64,000 bases of DNA from Alphaproteobacteria bacterium (GCA_018970445.1 JAGWWF010000019.1:1-64000); one strand, 5' to 3'; positions 36,412 to 45,295 are shown, counted from the stretch's first letter. The notes: generated by a model from the letters alone, not told the origin. Made by a program: numbers and translations.

Positions 36412-36431
36412 AGATTACATTGATGTAATCT
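36412..36431. promoter_or_regulatory. Perfect palindrome upstream of histidine-rich secreted protein
   Basis: AGATTACATTGATGTAATCT: two perfect 9-bp arms around TG, ending 22 bases before the ATG at 36454, so it overlaps the likely promoter or leader. The embedded TACA/TGTA pairs recall operators of the BlaI/MecI/CopY repressor family; this is suggestive only. It is an AT-rich island in GC-rich DNA. Confidence 0.65.
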
Positions 36432-36453
36432 TGCCTCTGTCCGGGATGACATC

Positions 36454-36897
36454 ATGCGCCTGCACTCCCTGTTCTTCATCATGGTCGGGGCGGTGGCCAG
36501 CGCCGGCGTGCAGGCCCAGACCCAGGCGGTACCGCCCGATCCCCGGCTGGCCGCCGAACATCGCGGCTGGATCGACGATCATGCCCGCTGGAATGCCCAG
36601 CATCTGGCCGCCGCCCGCCGGCTGGAGGCGGTGGCAGCAGCGCTGCGCCGGCACGACACCAGCTTTGATCAGCATGGCATCGAACTGCGCGCCCATGATC
36701 GCCGGGTGAGCACGGATGGCCATGGCAGCGCGCTGCGCGACCAGCATGCAAGGCTGCGCGCCGCCCATGCCGAAGCCGCAGCCAGCCACCGCCGGCTGAT
36801 GGCCGAAGTGGCCGATCTGGAACGCACCATCGCGGCCGATCTGCATGCCGAGAAATTCCGGCCCGGCGGTGGCCGCAAGCCGGTTCAGGGCCGATAG
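36454..36897 (+). CDS. Histidine-rich secreted helical protein, unknown function
   Basis: A 147-residue protein with a signal peptide (LFFIMVGAVASAGVQAQ) and a largely helical body rich in His and Arg. Histidines recur in patterns such as RRHDTSFDQHGIELRAHDRR and GHGSALRDQHARLRAAH, giving more than ten His in about 100 residues. No cysteines, no known domain. Metal binding is possible but unproven. A perfect palindromic operator lies directly upstream, so it is likely conditionally expressed. The 3' end overlaps convergent tesB by 13 bases. Confidence 0.7.
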   Translation: MRLHSLFFIMVGAVASAGVQAQTQAVPPDPRLAAEHRGWIDDHARWNAQHLAAARRLEAVAAALRRHDTSFDQHGIELRAHDRRVSTDGHGSALRDQHARLRAAHAEAAASHRRLMAEVADLERTIAADLHAEKFRPGGGRKPVQGR

Positions 36898-37799
36898 CGG
36901 ATCAGCCCTTCCTGCATCACGCAGGCAATCGGGCGGCCGGCGATATCATGCACGATGGCGCGGTTGGTGCCGCGACCGCCGGCGGCCATCGGCGAATCCT
37001 GATCGAACAGATGCCACTGGTTCATGTCGGGCGTCTGGTTGAACCAGATGGCATGATCCAGGCTGGCCGATTGCAGCGCCGGGTTGGCCCAGCTGATGCC
37101 GTGCGGCGCCAGGCAGGTATCCAGCAGCGTCATGTCGCTGGCATAGGCGAACAGGCAGCGTTGCAGCACCGGATCGGCGGCCTGTTCGGGCGACAGGGCC
37201 GCCGCCAGGCGCACCCAGTGCCGCTGCTGCGGCGGGCGCTTGACCGGATTGAAGAAATCATCCGATTCGACGGCGCGCACGTCCAGCGGGCGTTCGCGCG
37301 TCAGCCAGATGGTGCGCCAGGGTTCGGGCGCATTGGGGGCATTGCGCTTCGCCCAGTCCGAATCGCTTTCCAGGCCTTGTGGATGGGGCACGTCGGCTGG
37401 CGGCGACACGGCATGTTCCAGCCCGTCTTCCGGCACCTGGAAACTGGCGGCCATGTTGAAGATCGGCCGGCCCTTCTGGATGGCGATGATGCGGCGCGTG
37501 GTGAAACCGGCGCCATCGCGATCGCGCTCCACCTTGTAGACGATGGGCAGCTTCGGATCGCCGGGCCGGATGAAATAGCTGTGCAGGCTGTGGCACAGAC
37601 GGGGCGATTCGACCGTGCGGCTGGCCGCCATCAGTGCCTGGGCCACCACCTGTCCGCCATAGACGCGAATCCACCCCTCGTCGGTGGACTGGCTGCGGAA
37701 CAGATCGGTTTCCACCTCTTCCAGGTTGAGCAGGTTCAACAGGCGGATGACGGCGCGGGCGGCAACAGCGTCGGGAGAGTCGGCGGGATCGGGGATCAT
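36885..37799 (-). CDS. tesB: Acyl-CoA thioesterase II
   Basis: Hydrolyses acyl-CoA to fatty acid and CoA in the cytoplasm. A double-hotdog protein of 304 residues: first hotdog with GGQVVAQALMAASRTV and LHSYFIRPGDPKLPIVYKVE, second with SLDHAIWFNQ and QWHLFDQDSPMAAGGRGTNRA. These include the Asp, Thr and Gln regions of the TesB active site. ATG 37799 has GGACGAG upstream; ATG 37832 lacks a ribosome site. Confidence 0.92.
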   Translation of the reverse strand: MIPDPADSPDAVAARAVIRLLNLLNLEEVETDLFRSQSTDEGWIRVYGGQVVAQALMAASRTVESPRLCHSLHSYFIRPGDPKLPIVYKVERDRDGAGFTTRRIIAIQKGRPIFNMAASFQVPEDGLEHAVSPPADVPHPQGLESDSDWAKRNAPNAPEPWRTIWLTRERPLDVRAVESDDFFNPVKRPPQQRHWVRLAAALSPEQAADPVLQRCLFAYASDMTLLDTCLAPHGISWANPALQSASLDHAIWFNQTPDMNQWHLFDQDSPMAAGGRGTNRAIVHDIAGRPIACVMQEGLIRYRP

Positions 37800-37899
37800 G
37801 GCCCTCGTCCTAACCGATCGGCGCTTGTCCACAAGCTGAAATGAAACGACGCTTGACAGCGCAGCGCCGCCCCCGTATCGGCGCGCTTCCGCAAGACAC

Positions 37900-37976
37900 G
37901 CGGGTGTAGCTCAGTCGGTTAGAGCGTCGGCCTGTCACGCCGAAGGTCGCGGGTTCGAGCCCCGTCACTCGCGCCA
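37900..37976 (+). tRNA. tRNA-Asp (anticodon GTC)
   Basis: A 77-base tRNA with encoded CCA: acceptor GCGGGTG/CACTCGC, D arm, anticodon arm TCGGC-CTGTCAC-GCCGA (GTC) and T arm CGGGTTCGAGCCCCG. A strong terminator follows 23 bases later. Confidence 0.95.
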
Positions 37977-37998
37977 CTTGTTTCAAGTGGCGGCCTGA

Positions 37999-38034
37999 AA
38001 AAGCCCCGCTGCCAGCACTGGCAGCGGGGCTTTT
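37999..38034. terminator. Intrinsic terminator, probably bidirectional
   Basis: A perfect 12-bp stem GCCCCGCTGCCA/TGGCAGCGGGGC with loop GCAC, flanked by AAAA and TTTT, so it can end both the tRNA-Asp transcript (plus) and the chorismate mutase operon (minus, stop at 38056). Confidence 0.93.
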
Positions 38035-38055
38035 CATTGCGCGGCGCGCGGCGGT

Positions 38056-38415
38056 TCAGGCCGCGTCGGGGGTGGCGAGATCGGGGGCCAGATCAGCGGC
38101 CAGATCAGGGGCGGCGCGCAGGCGATCCCACACGCCGAATTCATGGGCGATCGAGGCTTCGACCAGGGTTTCCCACAGCGATTCGGCCAGGCCGGCGGGC
38201 AGGCCGGCGGCAGCGGCGGCCGCCGCCGCATTGGCGATCACCTGCGCCTTGCGGGCTTCGTCGCGCACCGCGCTGCGGGCCGGCTTGATGCGGGCAGCCG
38301 CGTTCATATAGCCAAAGCGCCGGGCGAGCAGGGCGACCAGTTCTCGGTCCAGCGCGTCAACGCCGGCGCGCACCTCGGTCATGGTCTGGCAGGCTTCGGG
38401 GGGCAGCACGGTCAT
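38056..38415 (-). CDS. PchB-like chorismate mutase-fold protein
   Basis: A 119-residue helical protein of the AroQ fold nearest to isochorismate pyruvate-lyase/chorismate mutase PchB: MTEVRAGVDALDRELVALLARRFGYMNAAARIK, with the RRFGYMNAAARIK stretch matching PchB better than the AroQ protein at 19057. The C-terminus has a DLAADLAPDLATPD repeat of no clear role. No salicylate genes are near, so plain chorismate mutase activity is as likely. Start ATG 38415 has GGAGGG; it overlaps the stop of the upstream DUF2842 gene (ATGA). Confidence 0.8.
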   Translation of the reverse strand: MTVLPPEACQTMTEVRAGVDALDRELVALLARRFGYMNAAARIKPARSAVRDEARKAQVIANAAAAAAAAGLPAGLAESLWETLVEASIAHEFGVWDRLRAAPDLAADLAPDLATPDAA

Positions 38416-38651
38416 TTCACCCTCCAGCGGCCGGTGTTCATCCACAGCAACACCGGTTTCAGCGGCGCGATCCAGGCCAGGCCGGCCACGGCATAGACCA
38501 GCATTTCCACCAGGCGCGGCAGCCCCTGCAACCAGCCGGACAGCGCCGCGATGGCAAGCGCATAGGCCGCGATATACAGCACGATGCCCAGCATGCCGAC
38601 CGGCTTGCGCCAGCTGGGTTCGGGCGGGATACGATGCGGGGACACGCTCAT
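38412..38651 (-). CDS. DUF2842 small membrane protein
   Basis: A 79-residue protein with two transmembrane helices (about 18-38 and 46-64) and the family pattern PSWRKPVGMLGIVLYI...VYAVAGLAWIAPLKPVLLWMNTGRW. Function unknown; widespread in alphaproteobacteria. Translationally coupled to the mutase gene downstream and 11 bases after the cyclo-ligase gene, in one operon. Confidence 0.83.
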   Translation of the reverse strand: MSVSPHRIPPEPSWRKPVGMLGIVLYIAAYALAIAALSGWLQGLPRLVEMLVYAVAGLAWIAPLKPVLLWMNTGRWRVK

Positions 38652-38662
38652 GCTGCGCGGCC

Positions 38663-39220
38663 TTAGCGATGTTTGCGGCAGTCCACCAGCCGCCCAGGTG
38701 TCGCGATCATGTCCAGCGGCATGTCCCACGCATCGGCGGGCAGGGCGGGCGCGATCTGGCATTCCCAGGCCAGGCCGATCGCCAGCACCGGCCGCCGCCG
38801 GCGCAAGGCGGCCAGCGCGCGATCATAATAGCCGCGGCCCTGGCCCAGCCGAACGCCGGCCAGCGTGACCGCGATCAGCGGCACCAGCAGCAGATCGGGT
38901 TCGACTCGCGGCGCACTGGCCGGCGGTTCGGGGATGCCCTGGAACCCCGGCACCAGTTCGTGCCATTCCACCTGGTGAAACTGGATGTCGGGCCCGGTCA
39001 CGCGCGGGAAGGCGTGCGGGCCCAGCTGCTTTTCGATCCACACCGGGTCGATCTCATCGGCAACCGCGGCATAGCTGCCGGCCATGCCCACGCCGGCCAG
39101 CGCCGGGGCGATGCTGCTGGCCAGCTGCCGTTCCAGCCGTTCCCGCTCACCGGGGGCCAGGCCGGCAACAAAGGCCTTGCGGGCAGCGCGATAGGTGCGG
39201 CGCAGATCGGTCTTGGTCAC
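38663..39220 (-). CDS. ygfA: 5-formyltetrahydrofolate cyclo-ligase
   Basis: Converts 5-formyl-THF to 5,10-methenyl-THF with ATP in the cytoplasm. 185 residues with basic N-terminus LRRTYRAARKAF, FPRVTGPDIQFHQVE, DLLLVPLIAVTLAGVRLGQGRGYYDRALA (the phosphate/folate loop) and IGLAWECQIAPALPADAWDMPLDMIATP. GTG 39220 is chosen because AGAG precedes it; ATG 39253 lacks a ribosome site and would lie in the 6S RNA. Placement directly after the 6S RNA gene is conserved in proteobacteria. Confidence 0.92.
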   Translation of the reverse strand: MTKTDLRRTYRAARKAFVAGLAPGERERLERQLASSIAPALAGVGMAGSYAAVADEIDPVWIEKQLGPHAFPRVTGPDIQFHQVEWHELVPGFQGIPEPPASAPRVEPDLLLVPLIAVTLAGVRLGQGRGYYDRALAALRRRRPVLAIGLAWECQIAPALPADAWDMPLDMIATPGRLVDCRKHR

Positions 39221-39254
39221 GTCATGCTCTTTGCGGTGTGGCGGGACCACCATG

Positions 39255-39400
39255 GGCCGTTGGACTTGAAGATCCTCTGACGCCAGTAACGTCAGGTGGG
39301 AACCGGATGTGGTGAACCACGGTTCACCCAGGGCCAGCCCCCGATAGGATGATTATCGCCTCAGGGATGCTTGCTTGCTCGTACCGGGCAGTGCCCGCCG
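39255..39400 (-). ncRNA. ssrS: 6S RNA
   Basis: The gap between zapA and the cyclo-ligase gene is the conserved site of 6S RNA, which binds sigma70 RNA polymerase in stationary phase. On the minus strand it has the family-like run GCGGGCACTGCCCGG..., then CCCTGAGGCGATAATCATCC in the closing region, and near the 3' side the hairpin GGTGAACC-GT-GGTTCACC (39311-39328), comparable to the E. coli TTGAACC hairpin. Ends are estimated: 5' from the promoter at 39407-39435, 3' from the gene start of the cyclo-ligase. Confidence 0.78.
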
Positions 39401-39406
39401 CCCCCG

Positions 39407-39435
39407 GCTATAGGCGCAGTGGCCCCCATCCTCAA
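39407..39435 (-). promoter_or_regulatory. Sigma70-type promoter for 6S RNA
   Basis: On the minus strand TTGAGG (39435-39430) and TATAGC (39412-39407) are spaced by exactly 17 bases. The -35 box overlaps the TGA stop of zapA. Start of transcription is expected near 39400. Confidence 0.6.
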
Positions 39436-39722
39436 GTGCGGGCAATCGCCTCAAGCCGTTCCACCAGGGCGGCCAGGCGCAAAAGATCGATGCCGGCCGG
39501 TTGCGCCGCCGGTGCGGGCCTGTGCCCGTCGGCCAGTTCATCGGCCAGCATCAGGGCGATCAGCACCAGCAGCTGGTTTTCCGGCAGCACGCCCAGTGCC
39601 GTGGTGAGACGCTGGGCGCGGGCCGAGAGTTCATCCCCCAGCCGGGCGATGCGGGCTTCATCGCCATCGCGTGCCGGGATGCGATAACTGCGCCCGGCAA
39701 TGGTGAGCAGCGCCTGGCCCAT
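39432..39722 (-). CDS. zapA: Cell division protein ZapA
   Basis: A small FtsZ-bundling protein of 96 residues: N-terminal beta strand ALLTIAGRSYRI and GDEARIARLGDELSARAQRL, then the helix LPENQLLVLIALMLADEL. Cytoplasmic, at the Z ring. Its ATG shares a base with the stop of the coiled-coil gene upstream; 6S RNA starts just downstream. Confidence 0.9.
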   Translation of the reverse strand: MGQALLTIAGRSYRIPARDGDEARIARLGDELSARAQRLTTALGVLPENQLLVLIALMLADELADGHRPAPAAQPAGIDLLRLAALVERLEAIART

Positions 39723-39952
39723 CAGGCGGTTCCGGCCAGCAGGGCATCGAGCGCGGCGACGGCATCGCTGGTGGCGGCTTCGATCCGGGCGAGACGGGCG
39801 CGGTCACCGGCTTGCTGCATGCGCAGATCGGTGATGGCGGCGGCGTCGCGGTGGCGCTGCTGTTCGATGGCCAGGAGCGCGCGTTCGAATCGCACCAGCA
39901 GGCTTTCCAGATCGGAAATGGCCGTTCTCCCCCGCCATGGTGCCCCTGACAT
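39722..39952 (-). CDS. Small coiled-coil protein upstream of zapA
   Basis: A 76-residue, almost wholly helical protein (ISDLESLLVRFERALLAIEQQRHRDAAAITDLRMQQ...) with heptad spacing, predicted coiled coil, no membrane segment. A coiled-coil gene in this position (DUF4164-like) is common in alphaproteobacteria and may be a ZapB-like partner of ZapA; that role is inferred from position. Confidence 0.75.
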   Translation of the reverse strand: MSGAPWRGRTAISDLESLLVRFERALLAIEQQRHRDAAAITDLRMQQAGDRARLARIEAATSDAVAALDALLAGTA

Positions 39953-39970
39953 CAGTGGCTTGCAGCCTGT

Positions 39971-39999
39971 TCATAAGTGCAATTGTCAACCAGGGTCAA
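39971..39999 (-). promoter_or_regulatory. Candidate promoter of the zapA operon
   Basis: On the minus strand TTGACC (39999-39994) and TTATGA (39976-39971) with a 17-base spacer, about 20 bases upstream of the coiled-coil gene start at 39952. It lies in the divergent gap with tkt. Confidence 0.5.
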
Positions 40000-40135
40000 G
40001 AAACGGCGCGGCCAAAATCGCCGCTGCGGGCAAGCAAGAACTTGACGATGGTGCAGTGCATCGGCCAAAGCCGGCGCACTTCTCCTCAAGGCTTGCGGCA
40101 CCATCATGCGTGGTGTCCCATAAGGACGGGCCGCG

Positions 40136-42100
40136 ATGACCGATCTTTCCCGCTGCGCCAACGCCATCCGGGCGCTTGCCATGGATGCGGTGGAGGCCGC
40201 CAACAGCGGCCACCCCGGCATGCCGATGGGCATGGCCGATGTGGCGACCGTGCTGTTTGCCAGGCACCTGAAGTTCGATCCGTCAGCGCCGCGCTGGCCG
40301 GATCGTGATCGCTTCGTGCTGTCGGCCGGCCATGGTTCGATGCTGGTCTATGCCCTGCTGCACCTCACCGGCTATGCCAGCCCGACGCTGGACGACGTAA
40401 GGCGTTTTCGCCAGTGGCACAGCCCGTGCGCCGGCCACCCGGAAAGCACCGAGCTGCCGGGCGTGGAATGCACCACCGGGCCGCTGGGCCAGGGGCTGGC
40501 CATGGCGGTGGGCATGGCCATGGCCGAACGCCATCTGAACGGCGTGTTCGGTGATGCGCTGGTGGATCACGCCACCTGGGTGATTGCCGGCGATGGCTGC
40601 CTGATGGAAGGCATTTCCCAGGAAGCGATCAGCCTGGCCGGCCATCTGCAACTGGGCCGCCTGAACCTGATCTGGGATGACAACCGGATCAGCATCGATG
40701 GCCCGGTCAGCCTGTCCTCCTCCGAAGACATGGCGGGCCGCTTTGCGGCGGCCGGCTGGCATGTCGTGGCCTGCGATGGCCATGATTTCGCATCGATCGA
40801 TGCGGCACTCACGGCGGCCAGGGCCGATCCGCGCCCCAGCCTGATTGCGGCGCGCACCACCATCGGCAAGGGTGCCCCCACCAAGGCCGGCACCAGCGGC
40901 AGCCACGGCAGCCCGCTGGGCGCCAAGGAGATCGAGGGCGCGCGCGAAGCGCTGGGCTGGCCCCATGGCCCGTTTGAAATTCCAGCCGACATCAAGGCGT
41001 GGTGGGAAGGGCTGGGTGCCCGCGGCGCGGCCGCCCGGGCCGACTGGGAAGCGCGACTGGCCGCCAGCCCGGATGCCGATGAATTCAGCCGCCGCATGGC
41101 CGGGCAGTTGCCGGATCATGATCCGCTGCCGGCGCATCTGGCCAGTCTGGTCGCCAATGCGCCCAAGATTGCCACCCGCAAGGCCAGCGAGCTGGCGCTG
41201 GACGTGCTGGTGCCGGCGCTGCCCGAACTGCTGGGCGGTTCGGCCGATTTGACCGGTTCCAACAACACCAAGGCCAGGGGACAGACGCTGTTTTCAGCGA
41301 CGGACCATGCCGGCCGCTATGTCCATTATGGCATTCGCGAATTCGGCATGGCCGCGGCGATGAACGGCATGGCGCTGCACGGCGGCATCATCCCCTATGG
41401 CGGCACCTTCCTGGTGTTCAGCGATTACATGCGCAACGCCATCCGGCTGGCGGCGATCCAGCAGATCCGCGTGATCCATGTGGCGACGCACGACAGCATC
41501 GGCCTGGGCGAGGATGGCCCCACCCACCAGCCGATCGAGCATCTGGCGTCTTTGCGCGCCATGCCCAATGTGGCGGTGTGGCGGCCGGCCGATGCGGTGG
41601 AAACTGCCGAAGCCTGGGCCTGTGCGCTGCGGGACGAAACCCGCCCGTCCGTGCTGGCCCTGTCGCGCCAGAATCTGCCGGCGCTGCGCCAGGATGTGGC
41701 CGAAAACCGCAGCGCGCGCGGCGCCTATCGGCTGGTGGCCGCCAGCAACCAGCGCGGCGCGGTGCTGATCGCCACCGGTTCGGAAGTGCATGTCGCGGCC
41801 GAGGCGGCGGCGCTGCTGGAATCCGATGGCATTGGCTGCGATGTGGTGTCGATGCCGTGCTGGGAGATGTTTGCCGCCCAGGATGATGTCTATCGCGCCG
41901 ATCTGCTGCCGGCCGACGTGCTGAAGATTTCGGTGGAAGCGGGCGTTACCATGGGCTGGGAACGCTGGACCGGCAGTGATGGCATCACCATCGGCATCGA
42001 TCATTTCGGGGCCTCGGCCCCGGCGGAACGGCTTTATGCCGAGTATGGTTTGACCGCACCGGCAATCGCCGCGCGGGTGAAGGCCCGTCTGGGCCGCTGA
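40136..42100 (+). CDS. tkt: Transketolase
   Basis: Moves two-carbon units between sugar phosphates using thiamine diphosphate, in the pentose phosphate pathway. 654 residues, normal length. Thiamine motif GDGCLMEGISQEAISLAGHL...WDDNRIS; N-terminal NSGHPGMPMGMADVATVLF; pyrimidine domain with GIREFGMAAAMNGMALHGG and DSIGLGEDGPTHQPIEHL. ATG 40136 has TAAGGAC upstream. First of four co-oriented sugar-phosphate genes; 15 bases to gap. Confidence 0.96.
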   Translation: MTDLSRCANAIRALAMDAVEAANSGHPGMPMGMADVATVLFARHLKFDPSAPRWPDRDRFVLSAGHGSMLVYALLHLTGYASPTLDDVRRFRQWHSPCAGHPESTELPGVECTTGPLGQGLAMAVGMAMAERHLNGVFGDALVDHATWVIAGDGCLMEGISQEAISLAGHLQLGRLNLIWDDNRISIDGPVSLSSSEDMAGRFAAAGWHVVACDGHDFASIDAALTAARADPRPSLIAARTTIGKGAPTKAGTSGSHGSPLGAKEIEGAREALGWPHGPFEIPADIKAWWEGLGARGAAARADWEARLAASPDADEFSRRMAGQLPDHDPLPAHLASLVANAPKIATRKASELALDVLVPALPELLGGSADLTGSNNTKARGQTLFSATDHAGRYVHYGIREFGMAAAMNGMALHGGIIPYGGTFLVFSDYMRNAIRLAAIQQIRVIHVATHDSIGLGEDGPTHQPIEHLASLRAMPNVAVWRPADAVETAEAWACALRDETRPSVLALSRQNLPALRQDVAENRSARGAYRLVAASNQRGAVLIATGSEVHVAAEAAALLESDGIGCDVVSMPCWEMFAAQDDVYRADLLPADVLKISVEAGVTMGWERWTGSDGITIGIDHFGASAPAERLYAEYGLTAPAIAARVKARLGR

Positions 42101-42115
42101 GGAAGGAACGGACAA

Positions 42116-43123
42116 ATGGCTGTGAAGGTTGCAATCAACGGGTTCGGGCGCATCGGGCGCAATGTGCTGCGCGCCATTGCCGAATCCGGGCGGACGGATA
42201 TCGAAGTGGTGGCGATCAACGATCTGGCCTCCGCCCAGGCCAATGCCCGGCTGCTGGCGCGCGACAGCGTGCACGGCGCCTTTCCGGGCAGCGTGAGCGT
42301 GGATGGCGATGCGATCGTGGTGAACGGCCAGCGCATCGCCGTCACCGCCGAGCGTGATCCCGCAAAGCTGCCGCATTCCGCCATGGGCGTCGATATCGCG
42401 CTGGAATGCACCGGCTTCTTCACCGATGCCGCGAAGGCCGGTGCCCACATCACGGCCGGCGCGAAGAAGGTGTTGATTTCCGCGCCGGGCAAGAATGTCG
42501 ATCTCACCGTGGTCTATGGCGTGAACCACGCCAAGCTGGCGGCGGAGCACAATATCGTTTCCAACGCCTCGTGCACCACCAACTGCCTGGCGCCGGTGGC
42601 CATGGTGCTGGATCGCGAATTCGGCATCGTGAAGGGTCTGATGACGACGGTGCACGCCTATACCAACGATCAGAAGATCCTGGATCAGATCCACGATGAT
42701 CCGCGCCGCGCCCGTGCCGCTGCCCTGTCGATGATCCCCACCACCACCGGCGCCGCCCGCGCCGTGGGCGAGGTGCTGCCGCAGTTGAAGGGCAAGCTGG
42801 ATGGTTCGGCCATCCGCGTGCCCACCCCGAATGTGTCGGTGGTGGACCTGACCTTCGAAAGCGCGCGCACCACGACGAAGGACGAGATCAACGCCGCGCT
42901 GGCCGCCGCGGCCGCTGGCGAGCTGAAGGGCGTGCTGGATTTTGCCATCGAACCGCTGGTGTCGATCGATTTCAACCACAGCCCGGCCAGTTCCACCGTG
43001 GACAGCCTGGAAACCGCGGTGATCGGCGGCACGCTGGTGCGCGTGCTGGCCTGGTATGACAATGAATGGGGCTTTTCCAACCGCATGGCCGATACGGCCG
43101 TGGCGATGGGCAAGTTCCTGTAA
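42116..43123 (+). CDS. gap: Glyceraldehyde-3-phosphate dehydrogenase, type I
   Basis: Oxidises glyceraldehyde 3-phosphate to 1,3-bisphosphoglycerate. 335 residues: NGFGRIGR, catalytic Cys153 in [12 protein letters not shown], His in [10 protein letters not shown], and [12 protein letters not shown]. Asp36 in AINDLA fits NAD rather than NADP as cofactor. AAGGAACGG precedes the ATG. Only 5 bases separate the stop from pgk. Confidence 0.96.
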   Translation: MAVKVAINGFGRIGRNVLRAIAESGRTDIEVVAINDLASAQANARLLARDSVHGAFPGSVSVDGDAIVVNGQRIAVTAERDPAKLPHSAMGVDIALECTGFFTDAAKAGAHITAGAKKVLISAPGKNVDLTVVYGVNHAKLAAEHNIVSNASCTTNCLAPVAMVLDREFGIVKGLMTTVHAYTNDQKILDQIHDDPRRARAAALSMIPTTTGAARAVGEVLPQLKGKLDGSAIRVPTPNVSVVDLTFESARTTTKDEINAALAAAAAGELKGVLDFAIEPLVSIDFNHSPASSTVDSLETAVIGGTLVRVLAWYDNEWGFSNRMADTAVAMGKFL

Positions 43124-43128
43124 TCGCC

Positions 43129-44337
43129 ATGGCCGGCTTTCGCACCATCGATGACATGCCGGCCCTGGTCGGCAAGACCGTGCTGGTCCGCGCCGATCTG
43201 AACGTGCCGATGGCCGATGGCCCAGATGGGCAAAAGATCGTGGGCGACACCACCCGCCTGCGCGCCGCCGTCGCCACCATCGCGGCGCTGGCCGATGCCG
43301 GCGCGCGCGTGGGCGTGCTGTCGCACTTTGGCCGGCCCAAGGGGCGGGATGCCAGGAACAGCCTGCAACCGGTGGCCGCCGCGCTGGCCGGGGTGCTGGG
43401 CCGCGATGTGGCCTTCATCCCGGATTGCGTGGGCGAGGCGGCCGCCGCCGCGCTGGCCGCCTTGCCGGGCGGGTCGGTTGCGGTGCTGGAAAACACCCGC
43501 TTCCACGCCGGCGAGGAGGCCAATGATCCGGCCTTCGTGACCGAACTGGCCAGGCTGGGCGATTATTACGTGAACGATGCCTTTTCGGCCGCGCACCGCG
43601 CCCATGCCAGCACCGAAGGCCTGGCGCATCACCTGCCGGCCTTTGCCGGCCGCACGATGGAAGCCGAACTCAAGGCGTTGCAGGCCGCGCTGGGCAGCCC
43701 GAAGCGGCCGGTGGCGGCCGTGGTCGGCGGCGCCAAGGTGTCGAGCAAGATCGACGTGCTGACCAATCTGGTGGGCAAGGTCGATCATCTGATGATCGGC
43801 GGCGGCATGGCCAACACCTTCCTGGCCGCCCGCGGGATCGATGTCGGCCAATCGCTGTGCGAGCATGATCTGAAAGACACGGCGCTGGCCATCATGGCGC
43901 GGGCCGAAGCGGCGGGATGCACCATCCACCTGCCCTATGACGTGGTGGTGGCCAAGGAGTTCAAGGCCCACGCCCAGAACCGCGTCGCCAACATCCACGA
44001 CATCGCGGCGGACGAGATGGTGCTGGATATCGGCCCGGCGGCGGTTGAGGCCTTGGCCGATGCCCTGAAAACCTGTGCCACTTGTGTGTGGAACGGGCCT
44101 TTGGGTGCGTTTGAAATCGCGCCGTTCGATGCTGCCACGGTGGCCCTGGCCCGCACGGCAGCCGCGCTCACGCAAGGTGGCACGCTGCTCACCGTCGCCG
44201 GCGGTGGGGACACGGTGGCCGCGCTGGCCCATGCCGGCGTGACCCAGGATTTCAGCTTCATTTCCACGGCCGGCGGTGCCTTCCTCGAATGGATGGAAGG
44301 CAAGGCCTTGCCCGGCGTTGTTGCACTTCAGCACTGA
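43129..44337 (+). CDS. pgk: Phosphoglycerate kinase
   Basis: Makes ATP and 3-phosphoglycerate. 402 residues: [55 protein letters not shown] and the C-terminal [12 protein letters not shown] with [25 protein letters not shown] 43129 is close to the gap stop, so both are in one transcript; longer in-frame starts overlap gap. Confidence 0.96.
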   Translation: MAGFRTIDDMPALVGKTVLVRADLNVPMADGPDGQKIVGDTTRLRAAVATIAALADAGARVGVLSHFGRPKGRDARNSLQPVAAALAGVLGRDVAFIPDCVGEAAAAALAALPGGSVAVLENTRFHAGEEANDPAFVTELARLGDYYVNDAFSAAHRAHASTEGLAHHLPAFAGRTMEAELKALQAALGSPKRPVAAVVGGAKVSSKIDVLTNLVGKVDHLMIGGGMANTFLAARGIDVGQSLCEHDLKDTALAIMARAEAAGCTIHLPYDVVVAKEFKAHAQNRVANIHDIAADEMVLDIGPAAVEALADALKTCATCVWNGPLGAFEIAPFDAATVALARTAAALTQGGTLLTVAGGGDTVAALAHAGVTQDFSFISTAGGAFLEWMEGKALPGVVALQH

Positions 44338-44351
44338 CAAAAGGGGATATC

Positions 44352-45266
44352 ATGTCGATCACACCAACCGTGAAAGCCATATTGGCCAATTACGAAAGCG
44401 ACAATCCCGGCACCAAGGCCAATCTGGCCCGCATGATGATGCAGGGCCGTCTGGGCGGCACCGGCAAGATGGTGATCCTGCCGGTTGACCAGGGCTTCGA
44501 ACATGGCCCGGCGCGCAGCTTTGCGCCCAATCCCGAAGCCTATGACCCGCACTATCATTATCAGCTCGCCATCGATGCGGGGCTTTCGGCCTATGCCGCG
44601 CCGCTGGGCATGCTGGAGGCCGGGGCCGACACGTTCGCCGGTCAGATCCCCACCATCCTCAAGGTCAACAGTTCCAACAGCTGGGCCACCGGCATCAACC
44701 AGGCCGTGACCGGCGGGGTGGATGATGCGCTGCGCCTGGGCTGTGCGGCCATCGGCTTCACCATCTATCCGGGTGCCGATGATGTGTTCGACATGATGGA
44801 GGAATTCCGCGAACTGGCCGCCGAAGCCAAGTCGGTCGGCCTCGCCACCGTGCTGTGGAGCTATCCGCGCGGCGGCAAGCTCTCCAAGGACGGCGAGCTG
44901 GCGCTGGATGTGGGCGCCTATGCCGCGCACATGGCGGCGCTGCTGGGCGCGCACATCATCAAGGTGAAGCTGCCGAGCGCGCATGTCGAGCAGAAGGATG
45001 CCGTGAAGGCCTATGAAGGCCATGACTGGTCCACCCAGGCCAGCCGTGTGAGCCATGTGGTGAAATCCTGCCTGAACGGCCGCCGGCTGGTGGTGTTTTC
45101 GGGCGGCGCCACCAAGGGCACCGATGCGGTGTTCGACGATGCGATCGCCATCCGCGACGGCGGCGGCAACGGCAGCATCATCGGCCGCAACACCTTCCAG
45201 CGCCCCCGCGCCGAAGCGCTGGCGATGCTGGACCGGATCGTGGACATCTATCTGGGCAAGGCGTGA
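44352..45266 (+). CDS. Fructose-bisphosphate aldolase, DhnA-type class I
   Basis: Cleaves fructose 1,6-bisphosphate by a Schiff-base mechanism. The protein is 304 residues, of the archaeal/DhnA-DeoC type (MVILPVDQGFEHGP, SYPRGGKLSKDGELALDVGAYAAHMAALLGAHIIKVKLPS, FSGGATKG, GRNTFQRPRAEAL). The Schiff-base lysine is probably in HIIKVKLPS. AAAGGGGAT precedes ATG 44352. Last gene of the tkt-gap-pgk-fba set; a REPIN-like repeat follows. Confidence 0.92.
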   Translation: MSITPTVKAILANYESDNPGTKANLARMMMQGRLGGTGKMVILPVDQGFEHGPARSFAPNPEAYDPHYHYQLAIDAGLSAYAAPLGMLEAGADTFAGQIPTILKVNSSNSWATGINQAVTGGVDDALRLGCAAIGFTIYPGADDVFDMMEEFRELAAEAKSVGLATVLWSYPRGGKLSKDGELALDVGAYAAHMAALLGAHIIKVKLPSAHVEQKDAVKAYEGHDWSTQASRVSHVVKSCLNGRRLVVFSGGATKGTDAVFDDAIAIRDGGGNGSIIGRNTFQRPRAEALAMLDRIVDIYLGKA

Positions 45267-45295
45267 TTTTCGCGCGGCTTTTCCCGCAAGGGACT

